DNA from: Sarocladium kiliense
Taxonomy: Eukaryota > Ascomycota > Sordariomycetes > Hypocreales > Sarocladiaceae
Assembly: GCA_030734395.1 (NCBI GenBank)
Contig: JAUZTG010000029.1
Location: forward strand, 186,001 to 250,000
Reading direction: 5' to 3'
Length of the DNA stretch: 64,000 bases
Within the stretch, counting starts at the first letter, position 1. Every line of letters begins with the position of its first letter. The position numbers and the translations under genes were made by a program. Below, piece by piece: positions 34,585 to 46,992 of this stretch. Under the pieces are notes generated by a model. The model was not told where the DNA came from. It ran no database searches and saw nothing but the letters and a program-made list of their open reading frames with translations.

Positions 34585-34839
34585 CTGTTATTGAAGAATG
34601 TGAGCTCGACGAGGGAGACGGATTTCTTTGACAACGGTATGTGAGTGAGTGAAGTCAGATAAGCTGCTGCCTACCAAGGTCATGTCGCACACTCATGTCA
34701 GCTCTAACATGTGATAGCGCATATTGAACTGTTTCAACGCCTGGCCCCGGAGATTTCCAAGATCTTGGGCATTCCTTCTCCGGACTTCCACTCGCGAAAT
34801 CTTCACATGGATCTATCCTGGCATCAGTACCCGAGCTAG
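34585..34839 (+). pseudogene. Possible remnant of a spliced gene (two exons)
   Basis: Segment 34585-34636 and segment 34718-34839 join in phase across an 81-nt stretch with good splice signals (GTATGTGA donor, CTCTAAC branch, GATAG acceptor). The joined frame reads like protein (for example HIELFQRLAPEISKILGIPS) and ends at TAG 34837-34839. I find no in-frame ATG upstream; the frame closes with a TAA just before 34585. It may be the 3' end of a decayed gene, part of a small gene with an unseen first exon, or chance. It lies between the divergent SAC1 and Rab5 starts. Confidence 0.25.
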
Positions 34840-35117
34840 GACCAGGCGTTCCTCAGAGGCCCGAGGACATTAGCACTGCAGAAACTGCTGACCTAATACA
34901 CATGCTGCGTCTTTATCGACGCTCTCGGCGAATCATGTGAGCGCAATGCCCCACCTGCTGGTGGTGGCCGCGTGACGCTTTGTTGCAGGGTCTCTCGCAG
35001 GGCTACAGGCTGCTTTCAGCGCTATCAGTCGCCGCGTCACAGTCAATGCACCGCCACTGAGAGGCACTACAAGCTGCCCAGGACCAGCCACGCCACGCCT
35101 GACGCCGCTGCTCCCGC

Positions 35118-35532
35118 GTGGCACTGACCCAGCGGCCAGTCAGGCAATGGCAGGCTGCCTGTCCATCCATCCATCCATCACCATCCGTCTTCGCCTCTCC
35201 CCCAACCGAACCTACTGCTAACCTCCCACTTCCATTCCCGGCGTCCATCTTGAACCGATCACTGCTTCTTCAACCACCACCGACCACCCACCAATATCCT
35301 CGATCTCGCGTCCGGCCTCTCCTCATTCTTCTCTTCCAATCCTAACGACCCAAGCGATCTCTCCCTTCCTTTTCGGCTTCTTTGTCGCTGCCCGCTTGTC
35401 TACCCAACGCCGACTCTCGTCTGTGCTGCGGCCCTTGGATCTGCCGCCGACGCCTGCATTTCAGTGCTCTTTATTGAGGACTGATACTACGACAATACCC
35501 AAGACTACCCTTTCTCCACACATATCTTCGCC
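35118..35532 (+). promoter_or_regulatory. Pyrimidine-rich promoter/leader of the Rab5-type gene
   Basis: C/T-rich on the plus strand, including a (CATC)n microsatellite near 35160-35180 and long CT tracts up to the ATG at 35533. Such tracts are common at strong housekeeping promoters of filamentous fungi. No exact start site can be given. Confidence 0.4.
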
Positions 35533-36429
35533 ATGGCTTCCCGCGGCCCGGCTGCTCCTCGCGGCGGCAACAACCGCTTTGCGCAGTTCAAGCTTGTTCT
35601 TCTCGGTATGCAGAGCACTGAGCTTTTCGCCTATATGATGTCGCTAACAGAATCCACATAGGCGAATCTGCAGTCGGAAAGGTGATTTGGCCTTATCAAA
35701 GCCCTCCCTGAATATGCATACTGACAATTTAACATCCAGAGCTCAATAGTGCTTCGATTCGTTAAGGTGCGATATTCACCCTTCCTCCGATATCCCAGCC
35801 TGCCAAGCCTGTTCACTAACATGAACGTCACCAGGATCAATTCGACTCGTTCAGAGAATCTACCATCGGCGCCGCTTTCCTCACTCAGACGATCTCCCTC
35901 GACGAAAACACTACTGTCAAGTTCGAGATCTGGGATACCGCTGGCCAGGAGCGTTACAAGTCTCTTGCGCCCATGTACTACCGTAATGCCAACTGTGCCG
36001 TTGTCGTCTATGATATCACCCAATCTGTGCGTTTGTCTCGGAGTCCAACTACATTTTGCTTTCACGCTAATCCCTGCTTAGTCCTCCCTAGACAAGGCCA
36101 AGGCATGGGTGAAGGAACTCCAGCGTCAGGCCAACGAGAATATCATTATCGCTTTGGCTGGAAACAAGCTAGATCTCGTCACCGAGCAACCAGACAAGCG
36201 TGCAATTCCTACTGCCGACGCCGAAGCCTATGCTCGCGAGGCCGGCCTCCTCTTCTTCGAGACCTCCGCAAAGACCGCTGAGAATGTTCGAGACCTTTTC
36301 ACTGCCATCGCGAAGAAGCTTCCTCTCGACCAAGCAGGCCCCAGACATGCCCGCCCTGGCCAGCGCCCCGGCGTCAGCCTTGCCCCAGAGAGCGGTAACA
36401 CCAACGCCGCGGGGCCATGCAGCTGTTAG
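35533..36429 (+). CDS. Rab5-type small GTPase (Ypt5/Vps21 family), 219 aa
   Basis: Early-endosome GTPase controlling homotypic fusion and endosome motility. Five exons: 35533-35605, 35662-35681, 35740-35766, 35835-36026, 36082-36429. Nucleotide-binding elements in order are GESAVGKSS (P-loop), Thr in [11 protein letters not shown] (switch I), [18 protein letters not shown] (switch II; the KSLAPMYYR continuation is specific to Rab5), GNKLDL and ETSAK. The C-terminal Cys-Ser-Cys is a geranylgeranylation site. The N-terminal ~13 residues ([12 protein letters not shown]) are a Rab5-like extension. Two very short exons (20 and 27 nt) encode the P-loop and are easily missed by automatic annotation. 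Confidence 0.96.
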
Positions 36430-37275
36430 AGTGCTCTCTAAGGCAGGTGAGATGTGGCGAGGGGGGTATGCATGTATCGCAGCGGCTCACTACCAGAGCT
36501 AGGTCAGGTTGCGTGTACGAGAGGATTGTTTGAACCTTGTTTGAACCAGGGCAGCGAGTGATGACGCAGGTCAGATGGAGGAGGCGTGAGTATAGACGAG
36601 TCATTCAGACCCCTAGGCCCGTCTCTTGTTTTTCCCTTCAGGGCCGGGGATATGTTGTGCTTTTCATCCTTTGGAGTCTTGGTTCTGGTGGGCATCAGTC
36701 AATACTTTTCTTGTTAATATCGGAACCTACCGCTTCCGAGAAGTGCGTGCACTGCGTTTAATATGAGACAGTGTTTACCAACTGTTTGGGCGGTTGTAAT
36801 CGAGAGAGAGGTTCTAACATTGTGTGTGCCAAAGGTCGTGTCGTTGAATGTATGTAATGTCGGCTTCAGCCACGCAAGGAGTCCAAGACTGGCCAAGAAC
36901 CTCGCGCCGTGGTGTCTCTGTTTCCAAAATGCATGCGCGTAGCCTTCCCTCATCCATTTCAACGGAAGGTAATCCTCTGCATGGCGTCTCTGGATGTTTT
37001 GGATCTCAACTCTAGGGTGGGCCTCTTGCGTCACCTGTCACTGGAAGCCCGGCTCATGACGGGTCGGTACCTGGATGCGGTCGCAGAATTCAGCCGAACC
37101 TTTACCGCTTGAGCGTTTTCTCCCGCCGGCACCAACAGCTTCCCGCGAAACCTGCTGCTACAGCCGAGAGAGCTCCGTTCATCCATTTCGACGTCCAATA
37201 CCCTCTCTCCAAGGCCACCGTGCCAATTACTCCTCGCTTCTCTTCCTGGTTCGCTATTCGTACAGCTGACCCCTC
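36430..37275. other. Intergenic region between the Rab5-type gene and MIC60
   Basis: No gene seen. Contains the 3' untranslated region of the GTPase gene and the promoter of MIC60, the latter C/T-rich near 37130-37270. Confidence 0.55.
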
Positions 37276-39700
37276 ATGTTGCGGACGTCGCTTCGCTCGG
37301 TGAGGGCGCTGGGCTCCCAGCCCGTTGCTGCCGTTGCTGGTCGACAGCTGGTCGCGCGACGAGCTGGTATTATCGGCGCAGTATGGCTCCCTCAATCAAT
37401 TGACTACTGGCGATAGCTCGTGATAGTCCCCTTCGGAATGGTTGCTGACACTTTTGCTTTCTTAGAGATATTACGCCGACCAGAAGAAAGACCCTCTCAA
37501 GGCTCCCGTCTTGCCGACCTCAGAAACCCAGACCTCCGAACGATCAGCCCCTTCGACGATTGATGATGTTGGCGAGACCAGTGCCGCACAGGTTCCGCCC
37601 ACGCCTCCCTCACCGCCATCCTCCAAGCCCACCCCGACCTCGACGATCGATGACTTCGGCGAGTCCAGCATTGGCTCAAAGAAGGTTGACCCTCTGGCAG
37701 GTGGCCGCCCTCATCCTCCGGCCACACTCGATGATGTGGGCGAGTCCAGCGTAGCATCTAAGAAGATTAACCCCCTTGCTGGCGGCAAGCCACACCCTCC
37801 TGCTTCCATCGATGATGTGGGCGAGTCTCGCGCTATGAGTGGAAATGGCGACCCGCTCGCAACCTTGAAAACGAAGCCGACAGCCACCATTGACGACGTT
37901 GGCGAGTCCCAGGCAATCCAGGACGCGAAGAACATCCCGCCTCCCCCGCCGCCGTCGCCCCCTAAGCAGAAGAAGGGCTTCTTCCGTCGTCTTCGGAACT
38001 TCGTCTTTACCCTGATGGTTCTTGGAGCCGTTGGCTTTGGCGGTGGTGTATGGTACTCGCGGATTAACGACAACTTCCACGACTTCTTCACCGAATTTGT
38101 ACCATTCGGAGAGCAGGCTGTGTTGTATTTCGAGGAAGCTGAGTTCCGCAAGAAGTTCCCACACGTCACCAATACAGGCAAGTCTCGTGAGTCGGGCGAG
38201 TCTGTACGCATACCTGCTCAGAGCGGCGCTTCATGGAGGGTCGCAGATAGCAGCGAGAGCTCAACGCGCCACTCCAGTGCATCACCAAAGAAGCAGTCCG
38301 GCGCTTCACCAAAGACCTCCGCTGAGCCAACTCAGACTGGCTCTCCGGTGCCTCCTGCCAAGGAACCTGTTGCTCAACCCACGAAGAGCGTGGAACGCAC
38401 AGCACCCGAGACTGACCAGATCAAGGACCAGAAGCCCAAAGCTGCTAGCGTAAAGAAGCCCGCTCCAACCAAGGAGGAGTTCAAGGCCCCTGAGGTCAAC
38501 GAGCCATCACGCTTCCCTCCTCTCGAGCCTATCGATCTCATGAAGCTGTCCGACGCCAAGGAGCCTGTGGTTCAGGATATTGTTCACATGCTCAATGACC
38601 TGATCCTCGTCATCAACGCCGATGGGGCCCATGGCAAGTACTCGACGACCATCGACAAGGCTAAGAGCGAGGTCGCCAAGGTTGGACAGAAGCTCAAGGA
38701 AATGAAGGGCCGTGTTGAGCGCAAGGCCGCTGGCGAGGTCAAGAACCGCATCTCTGAATTTGACAAGGCTGCCACCGAGCTCGTTGATCGGGTCGAGAAG
38801 GCAATGGTCGCGCAGGAACTCCAATGGAGACAAGAGTTTGAGGAGGAGATGAAGACCGTCCGCAACAGCTACGACGAGCGCGTGCGCCTCCTCATGGAGC
38901 GTGAGAAGAAGCTCAACGAAGAAAAGCTGAAGAACCAGCTTTTAGAGCAGGCTATCAACTTGAAGAAGGAATTCGTTGATGAGGTCAAGGACCGTGTTGA
39001 GAAAGAGCGCGAAGGTCGCCTCAGCAAGCTCAACGACCTCTCATCTGCCGTCTCCGATCTCGAGAAGCTTACCCTTGGCTGGAACGAGGTTGTCGACACG
39101 AACCTCAAGACACAACAGCTCCACGTTGCTGTTGAGGCCGTCCGTGCCAGCCTTGAAGAGTCCTCTACTCCCCGTCCCTTCACTCAGGAGCTTGTCGCCC
39201 TCAAGGAAATCGCCTCCGACAGCCCCGTGGTTAATGCGGCCATTGCCTCAGTCAACCCCTCCGCCTACCAGCGCGGTGTCCCTAGCTCCTCGCAACTGAT
39301 TGACCGCTTCCGTCGTGTCGCTGGCGAGGTGCGCAAGGCATCTCTCCTTCCTGATGAGGCTGGCGTCGCGAGCCACGCATCCAGCTGGGCGCTTAGCCAT
39401 CTCATGTTCAAGAAGCAGGGTCTTGCGGAGGGTAGCGATGTGGAGAGCATCCTCACCAGGACGCAAACGTATCTTGAGGAGGGCGACTTGGATGCTGCGG
39501 CACGAGAGATGAATGGTCTGAAGGGTTGGGCGAGGACACTGAGCAAGGATTGGCTCAGCGAGGTTCGCAAGGTGCTGGAAGTCCAGCAAGCTCTCGATGT
39601 GAGTTTTCGTCTACCCTTACTTTTCCAGTTGACAACTAACATGATCGCCCCTTAGGTTATTGCCACAGAAGCTCGTCTCCAGAGCCTGAGAGTGGACTAA
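37276..39700 (+). CDS. MIC60: MICOS complex subunit MIC60 (mitofilin), 760 aa
   Basis: Inner mitochondrial membrane protein that shapes crista junctions and contacts the outer membrane. Three exons: 37276-37380, 37466-39598, 39656-39700. Residues 1-40 are an Arg-rich, acid-free presequence (MLRTSLRSVRALGS...) ending near a plausible RR/RYY cleavage region. Residues ~65-190 contain degenerate 27-residue repeats starting (S/A)(T/S)(I/L)DD(V/F)GES. A single membrane helix follows the KKGFFRRLRN basic patch (FVFTLMVLGAVGFGGGVWYS). The intermembrane-space part has a Ser/Pro/Lys-rich linker, a long coiled coil (about residues 410-560, many Glu/Lys/Arg) and the conserved C-terminal mitofilin domain. 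The last 14 residues come from the 45-nt third exon. Confidence 0.95.
37553..37930 (+). repeat. Degenerate 81-bp tandem repeats in MIC60
   Basis: Five units with starts at about 37553, 37640, 37721, 37802 and 37883. The first is 87 bp and the next three exactly 81 bp. Each opens with a (S/A)(T/S)(I/L)DD(V/F)GE(S/T) block. Units 2 and 3 share DPLAGG/NPLAGG-RPHPP/KPHPP. They sit between the presequence and the membrane helix, that is, on the matrix side. Confidence 0.9.
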
Positions 39701-39977
39701 ATATCCTACCTTCTCCTTTGTCCCTGTATATTGCGTGAGGATGCGAGTGGAAACAGTAAAGAGCATAATATGTATTGTGTTCCATGGGCTGTGTAGATGG
39801 ATGGGAACGAACGGGGCCATCTTGACGAACAGACGGCTTCATAGACCTCTTGGCCAGTGTGTAACAGATATCAGAAATAGACGGCGATGACTTCTGTAAC
39901 ATCAATGCTCTTTATTACAATGCCTGGCGTGGCCTCACAGCTCTAATGTGTAGATACGGAAGATCTATTTACGACAG

Positions 39978-41676
39978 TCACTGGGGATTCATGCCCAGCT
40001 GCTTCTCCAGATGATACAAGGCACCGCCAACAAGATACAAACTCCCCGTGATAAGCGTCTGCGTCCCCCTCCCTTTCTCCACCAACCCTCGTATCCTCCC
40101 CAACGTACTCTCAATCCCTGTCTCAGCTACAACCTTCGACTGAGGTTGGTAGCGATGCCATATCTCAGCCATCTCTTCCGTGGATGGCCCTTCATGCTCT
40201 GCCTTTTGGTCAGGAACTGGTTCACTCGCAATTCCGTCAAAGTCTTCGTATTTAACGTAGTCTGCCAGGAAGACGTGGTCGATGCGGAGGTGTTTGAGGG
40301 ATGTGGCTAGTTGCTCGAAAATGACGGCGCCGTCTTTTTCTTCGGAGATTTGGTTGAAGATAAGGACGCGTAAAGCGTTAGGATCGCTGCCAGGGGATCT
40401 TGTCAGTGTCTGACAGGCCAGTGAAGGAAGAAAAAGAGGACTCACGTTTGTGCCAGCTCGTTGAACCACTCTGCTGACTTTGTGATGCTCATTTCGTTGT
40501 GAGCACCCTCGAGGTACCACCTCATATCGCCATCCTCGATAGTCTGGAACCGCCCTGGCCACGAAAAGTCTTGGATCCCCTTTGTGATGTCTTCATGAAG
40601 GATCGGCCCGGCCGTTGTAGGTGCTCTTCTCTTCAAGAACTGTTTGACCGCTGCTAGGGCAAGGGTGCAGTTCATGCGCTGCACGTCCGGCTTCAGCTGC
40701 TTCGCATGCTCCTCATGGAGCTGCTCACCGTCTCCTACGAACTTCAGCGGCACGTCCTTCTCAGCTGCGCGTTCTCTCAACACTCGTGCAGGGATATCAT
40801 CCTGTTCTGCCGAGAAGGCATCGGCCCCGCATTTGAAGATACCGGCTTTGTGCCACGCAATATTCTCGATGCCTGGGCCAAGCTGCCGGACATGGTCCAT
40901 GCCTAGAGATGTGACAATTGTGATGATGGGGTTTGCAATGACGTTCGTGGCGTCATATTCTCCTCCATGGTGTGTCTCATAGACCGCTGCTTCTACGCCC
41001 TCGGATATGAAAGCATGCATGGACACGAGAGCCAGCAGCTGAAAATGCCTTGGTAGGTGGTTCTCACTTTCGTCCGTCGCTAAGAGTGCATCCCATACCT
41101 CGAAGAAGTACTTTGCGAACAGATCTCTCGATATCGGTGCCTTGTTGATCCTGATTCTCTCCTCGTAGGATATAAGATGTGGCGAAGTGTAGAGACCCGT
41201 CCTGGCAGGAAACCCCGTTCGAGTACCGTATGCGCGCAGCAGCGATTCTGCGTAGGCACATGTGCTGCCTTTTCCTTTCGTTCCGGCGACATGAATGATG
41301 TTCAGCTTATCGACCTCGGCAGTCTCTCATCCGGGCAAGGTCAGCGAGGAGCCAGGTAGACGCTGCGGACTGGTAGAAGGGGAATGTACCGAGTGGCCTA
41401 TGCGACGCAGCCAGCTGTCCATGCCGACACGGGACGGGAGTCCCTTGACCTGTGGCGGGCCATTGGTTTCTGGTATCGAAGGCGCGAGCTTCGGGAGGCG
41501 GAGGGGATCGGTCGTTGGTCGCTGAGCGCGACGGCGAGATCGGAGAACATCGATGGCGGCCTGTGACGACAATTAGACTTTGCGCGTAGCAGGAGAGGGA
41601 ACCTTGGGTTTGATCTTGCCTTGTAGCTCTTGTCTGCGACACGAGCAGTGGTAGCTTTAGACATTTCCTCTGGCAT
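39978..41676 (-). CDS. Folylpolyglutamate synthase, 504 aa
   Basis: Adds gamma-linked glutamates to folates, keeping them in the cell and in mitochondria. Four exons: 41620-41676, 41390-41560, 40446-41323, 39978-40386. The ATP-binding P-loop is VAGTKGKGST (residues 88-97), followed by LYTSPHLISYEERIRIN. The Mur-ligase middle motif is YETHHGGEYDATN. The C-terminal domain begins around EGAHNEMS and ends near GSLYLVGGAL. Intron 41561-41619 appears to use a GC donor (AAG|GCAAGA). It keeps phase, and the frame has a TAA inside it, so it must be removed. The ATG at 41676 is used; a consensus acceptor just upstream (CCACCAG at about 41718) suggests a 5'-UTR intron or alternative upstream exon. FPGS is favoured over dihydrofolate synthase by the overall sequence. 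Confidence 0.92.
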
Positions 41677-42276
41677 GGAGGCGAACCTTGAGGCGTGGTT
41701 GAGGAACCTGATGTCGCGATCCTGGTGGGATAGTTAGCTCAAGGTTGTCGCTACGATAAGCCCACGTGATTCCCACCCATCATACTCGCAGAGCAGCTGT
41801 CAGGATAAGGGAAGAAAGCTAGGGATAGTTATAGTGAGAAGCTGAGAATCAGATTTTATGTGGGCAATCTTCTATTTGTACAATGGCTAGTTAAGATACT
41901 TCCAGCTTATCACCAACTGGTTCGGGTTGCGTCAATAACAACGACACTACTTTGCCCACCTAACTGCAGAAGAATAGTGTCGGACGAGAACAATGTTGTC
42001 CTATAAAACTGGAGAAAGTAGTCCCCTTCATTCACCTCTCAAGCTTTTTTATGAAGTATCATGATGTTCAGCGTGTGAACTGTGAACACTCAGAAGATCT
42101 GAAGTCACGTTGAGGGCTTTCTCTGCGTCTTGGTTTCATCCAGGCAATCCTACGCCTTGGGCCGGTCTCTTGGACCAGTTTTGATGCTTGATCAACAATT
42201 CCAGTTGCTTGAAGAGAATACATTAGACGGTATAACGCCTGAAAACTAAACGTAGATCCCACCGAGGTCATTCAAT
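41677..42276. other. Intergenic region upstream of folylpolyglutamate synthase
   Basis: Contains the promoter and probable 5'-UTR intron of the synthase gene (possible donor GTATGA near 41785, acceptor near 41718, minus strand). No other gene seen. Confidence 0.45.
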
Positions 42277-42927
42277 TCAGGCGCTGGCTAAGAAAGGGTC
42301 CACAGATATTGGGGACAGGATAACTCCAAACACCTTGGTGATGAACCTCTTGCCCTGACCCTTATCGAGCTGAAACCATGTTATCTCGAATATCTCATTG
42401 ACTTGGACCAGAAACACGTGCCCGTCCGACTTTCGTTTAAGAGTCATGGTGGCAGACAAACTGACCGTTCCTCCTCGGCCCTCTTCATCACTCGGTACCA
42501 CAATGGTATCTCGAGTCTCAACGTCTAGGAAACTGAACGTGTCTCGCGAACCTCCCACAAAGTTGACAAAGTCGTCAAAGTTCAATGGCTGCTTGTTGAT
42601 CCTATTCACAGTATGTGAGCATGACGAATGAAGTGCCTGGATGTTATGTGCTGGACAACGAGAGGACTTACTGAATCGCGACATCCGGGGCAAAATTCTT
42701 CCGAATGACATTGAGTGCAGCCTTGTCATTCATAAATTCGTGTATACTACTGTAATTTTGTCAGATTTCGTCTTTGATGAGGAATCTTCAGGTCACAAGG
42801 CTTACATCAAAATCTGCTCGGCGAATTTCCCCAGAGGCATCACCTTCTCCTGCACAGTTTTACCACGGAAAGGCAGTTCCGGCTGGCAGGAGACCTCGTG
42901 GTCGGATACTTCATCGAAAGAAGGCAT
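42277..42927 (-). CDS. Small NTF2-like protein, 174 aa
   Basis: Three exons: 42806-42927, 42672-42749, 42277-42601, all in phase. Opens MPSFDEVSDHEVSCQPELPF, with no signal peptide or membrane segment. The pattern of two N-terminal helices (FAEQILISIHEFMNDKAALN) followed by strands (TVSLSATMTLKRKSDGHVFLVQVNEIFEITWFQ) fits an NTF2/SnoaL-type fold. Function unknown; such proteins often act as small ligand-binding or isomerase subunits in fungal accessory pathways. No sequence resemblance to the other NTF2-like protein at 15802-16287 is obvious beyond the fold-level pattern. Confidence 0.78.
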
Positions 42928-44282
42928 AGCAGCTGTTTAATGCTTAGATCGAGCTAGAGAGAGCGCTGAGTGCGTCATGGTCCGAGTAGAATTATATGTA
43001 GCGGGCAATTGTTGAAGTATTTATCTTCAGCTGAGCGGTCATCCTCAATCGCTGACTTATACACCAGATGTTGAAGAGTCAGCTGTTATTGAGAGCGTGA
43101 CAGAAGGCAATGCAGTCATCCATATGACAAGGATGGGCTGTGCAAAGTCTCCGTGTAAGCTGAGGTCATCGCGACAATGTGCCCTGCAACCAGCTGGCAG
43201 ATTAGCCGACAATGACCAGAAATGGATACAGCCAGAAATACCACAAAGACAGTGCGGAGATAGCCATAACATGAAGCCCCATTTCAGGGATCAGTCAACA
43301 GCTAAGCGTTGCAGCTAGGGATCGTGGGAGTTGCCTCTGTCGCAATTACCGTCAACTCCTTTGGCCCATGCTGGACAGTACACCGCAAGGGAAGCTGCTC
43401 AGTTTCTCTGCGAACAGACCATGGGAAGCAATGACCCATCCATTGCTGGAGATGATTAAGTCTAATGTGCATCAACGTCTACTCGTTCTGAGGTCTTCAT
43501 GCTGTTGAGGCTGAAAGACATTGCTTCCGACAGTGAGATGGTTAATTGCCTGGATCATTGAATGATGGATTGGTTTCAATGTCAAGCTTCAAGCTTCGTT
43601 GGCTCAGGTCCTTCACACTATTTCATCTGAATTCACTCAACCAAAGCTAAACACAGATAATACAGATATCTGCGGCTATTACTGCCACCACGAGACTCCC
43701 ACAGTTGTTGTGTCCAGGAACGTATAACAACTCCATCGCGTGCCCTGGTTGCAACGGGAGAATGAAGCGTGTCAAACTATGCAGTTCGCCTTCTATTGTC
43801 TCAAAAAGGTTACGTTAGCCGTATTCGTCGTAAAGTCTCCCCTTCTTCGTCTCGATGGCGCACCAACTTTACAACGTTACATCATGCTGAAGGTGCTCCT
43901 TCGGCCGTTCACTTCAATCAGGAAGGTCTTCCCCCAGATCGAAGGCCCAGCGTCGCAACAGCCGGTCGATCATGTACCTCAATTTGGTTCATCACGCGCG
44001 AAGGATTACACATTTGAGTCCATCATTGCCTAGGTATACTGCTCGTACGAGACAATGCGGCTCGGACTGTCGGCGGCTTGGCGGTTCACTTGCGCATAGT
44101 GCTACATTGTTCGTACCAGAATGCCCGATGACTGTTGTCTCCGAGAAAGACTTGGAAGCTTATCAGAGGTATAAGAAGGCATTACGAAGTCCGATCTGAG
44201 TGATCCGTTGTCTCTGGCATCAAGTGCCGAGTATCCAAACTATTGCAGCACTACCACGTCCATTCTTGGCCCCAACGCTACG
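42928..44282. other. Intergenic region, possible unrecognised exons
   Basis: No confident gene. Open frames near 43740-44200 include coherent-looking segments (for example MTVVSEKDLEAYQRYKKAL ending at the stop 44197-44199) that could be a terminal exon of a small gene, but I could not connect them to a start. Confidence 0.4.
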
Positions 44283-44622
44283 ATGAAGCTTCTCAGTTTT
44301 GTAAGTCAGCCTGTCGGGAACAAGACAAGGTCGCGATTATCTGACTCGCCTCTTCAATTAGCTCACAATGACTGGTCTCATTGCCGTCACCTCAGCGGCT
44401 CCATCATCGGTTGGCAACTCCCTCGAGACCCGACAAGGGTGTCCATACGAAGACTACTACCACTGCGCTGGGGATCTTCGGTCGTCTTGTCTGTCTAGCG
44501 GGCTCGAAATCTGCCAGGAACAGGGTTGTGGTGGACCATGCCAGGCATGTGACAACTTCTGCCGGGACAAGGCGATATCTGAATGCGCAGAGCTAGGATG
44601 TGAGAACCCGAACACACACTGA
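44283..44622 (+). CDS. Small secreted cysteine-rich protein, 92 aa (effector candidate)
   Basis: Two exons: 44283-44300 and 44362-44622, with a 61-nt intron starting GTAAGT. The first ~19 residues (MKLLSFLTMTGLIAVTSA) form a signal peptide. A short propeptide-like stretch ends ETR before the first Cys. The mature part has ten Cys in about 60 residues, enough for five disulfides, spaced C-x7-C-x7-C-x7-C-x4-C-x3-C-x2-C-x3-C-x8-C-x4-C. No family recognised. Small size, secretion signal, high even Cys count and location beside plant-cell-wall enzymes match the profile of apoplastic effectors, but many such proteins have other roles. Confidence 0.8.
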
Positions 44623-45623
44623 GGCTTCGGGTATGTGTATAGGCAGCTATGCGGCATGAATCAGGTTATTCACTCATAAAGAAACTGCTGGCTGGGGAAC
44701 AGTGAAGCTGAAGCGTACCGCCTGAGTACCTTGTCAGCCCAAGTCATGCCAGACAAATTAATGAGTTTGGACTATGTGTGCGCACGCTCGCTCAGCTGCA
44801 TAGAGACTCGCGCCTGAGAGCAATAGATCGAGAACATGCATGGAAGTATTGACGAACCGTATTTTGACATGTCTGGATTGTGGCGCACGGGATGATGCAG
44901 CCGATGCAAGCCTCGTCCACTCGTAGATTTTGTTAGTGCCCCAAGGAGGAAATCCAGATTCACCGACCACAACCGAAGCTGCTGATGAGATACCGAGAAT
45001 AGGTTATTATAAAACTCAATGACACGAGGCATAGCAGAGTTTACACGTCCATCTGCCTTTTGGCACTGCCGATCATTCGGTGCGGGGTCTCCTTGTTGCC
45101 CATCCACGGTTCGGCACACGATATTAATATAGAGAAGCCAGGTAACACGATGTAGGTGTCACATTCGGCTGACGCATGAACAAAAGCACCCTTGCAGTGA
45201 GATCGACAGAAAGTCCTCCACATCTGTCTCTGTCAGGCATAAGATCGTCTGCCCATCTTGAAGCGATCGATATTCGGATCGGACCGGCCGCGGTTGGATG
45301 ACATGCTTTATCGTCAACTCTAATCCCACCGTCAGTGACTTACACAGCTCTTGGCGTACGGGTCGGTCTGAAGCATCTGCAAGAACACGTAAATGAAAAA
45401 GAATAGAGGTCTGGGTTTAGGGTGCGAACAACTCATGTCATCGACTCTGCTGATTGATTGAGCTATATACGGGGAGTCTGCGGATCGAACTACAACAGAA
45501 ACGACAGTATCGAAGCGAGCGACAAGAAAGAGTATTCCGCGAGCGAAAGGGCCATAAGCTAAGCACTCTTCTCCTTCAAGTTCCCTTCCATCTACCCATC
45601 TCTGACATTTTCCAACGTTAGAC
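44623..45623. other. Convergent intergenic region
   Basis: Lies between the stop of the Cys-rich protein gene and the stop of the xylanase gene. No gene seen; a long minus-strand frame at 45332-45958 is the shadow of the xylanase 3' exon. Confidence 0.5.
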
Positions 45624-46499
<876 letters not shown>

Positions 46500-46581
46500 C
46501 TAGCGTAGAGTAGCAGTTGATCGATTGATGAACCCTGGCACGAGCGAGGCAATGATCACCAGTGGACGTGCAAAAGGCCCC

Positions 46582-46589
46582 TTTATATA
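46582..46589 (-). promoter_or_regulatory. TATA box of the xylanase gene
   Basis: TATATAAA on the minus strand, about 152 bp before the ATG, a normal distance for a fungal TATA element with a ~100-nt leader. Confidence 0.6.
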
Positions 46590-46992
46590 CAGTTGCAAAC
46601 GAGTCCTTTTGCCTCGCCACGAATAGTCTGCCAAGCATCTAAGTGGTGGTTTCAAGCATCCATCATTCCAGCCCAGACCCTTCCTTGTTCGTCCATGTCG
46701 GAGCTGGACTCTCCTCCAGGCTGATGTCCATTGGAGCAGCTTTGCCTTCATCTTGGTATTGCCGCCCCTCTTCCTCCACTTGCAACACGCCATCGCAACC
46801 CTTTCGTTGTTTGCCCCACGGGGAAAACAAGACGGCAAAGCTTCTCATGACCAAGACTAAGCAGGTTAACCCCTGTGCCCAAGTGGCCCTCTTTGATGCG
46901 ATTCGCGAGGCTGAAAGCGAAGTGGTCTCCACGACTCCCAAAGTGATCTTTGCTCCGCAGGTCCCGAGCTGTGGCACCCTTCTTAGCATTCT

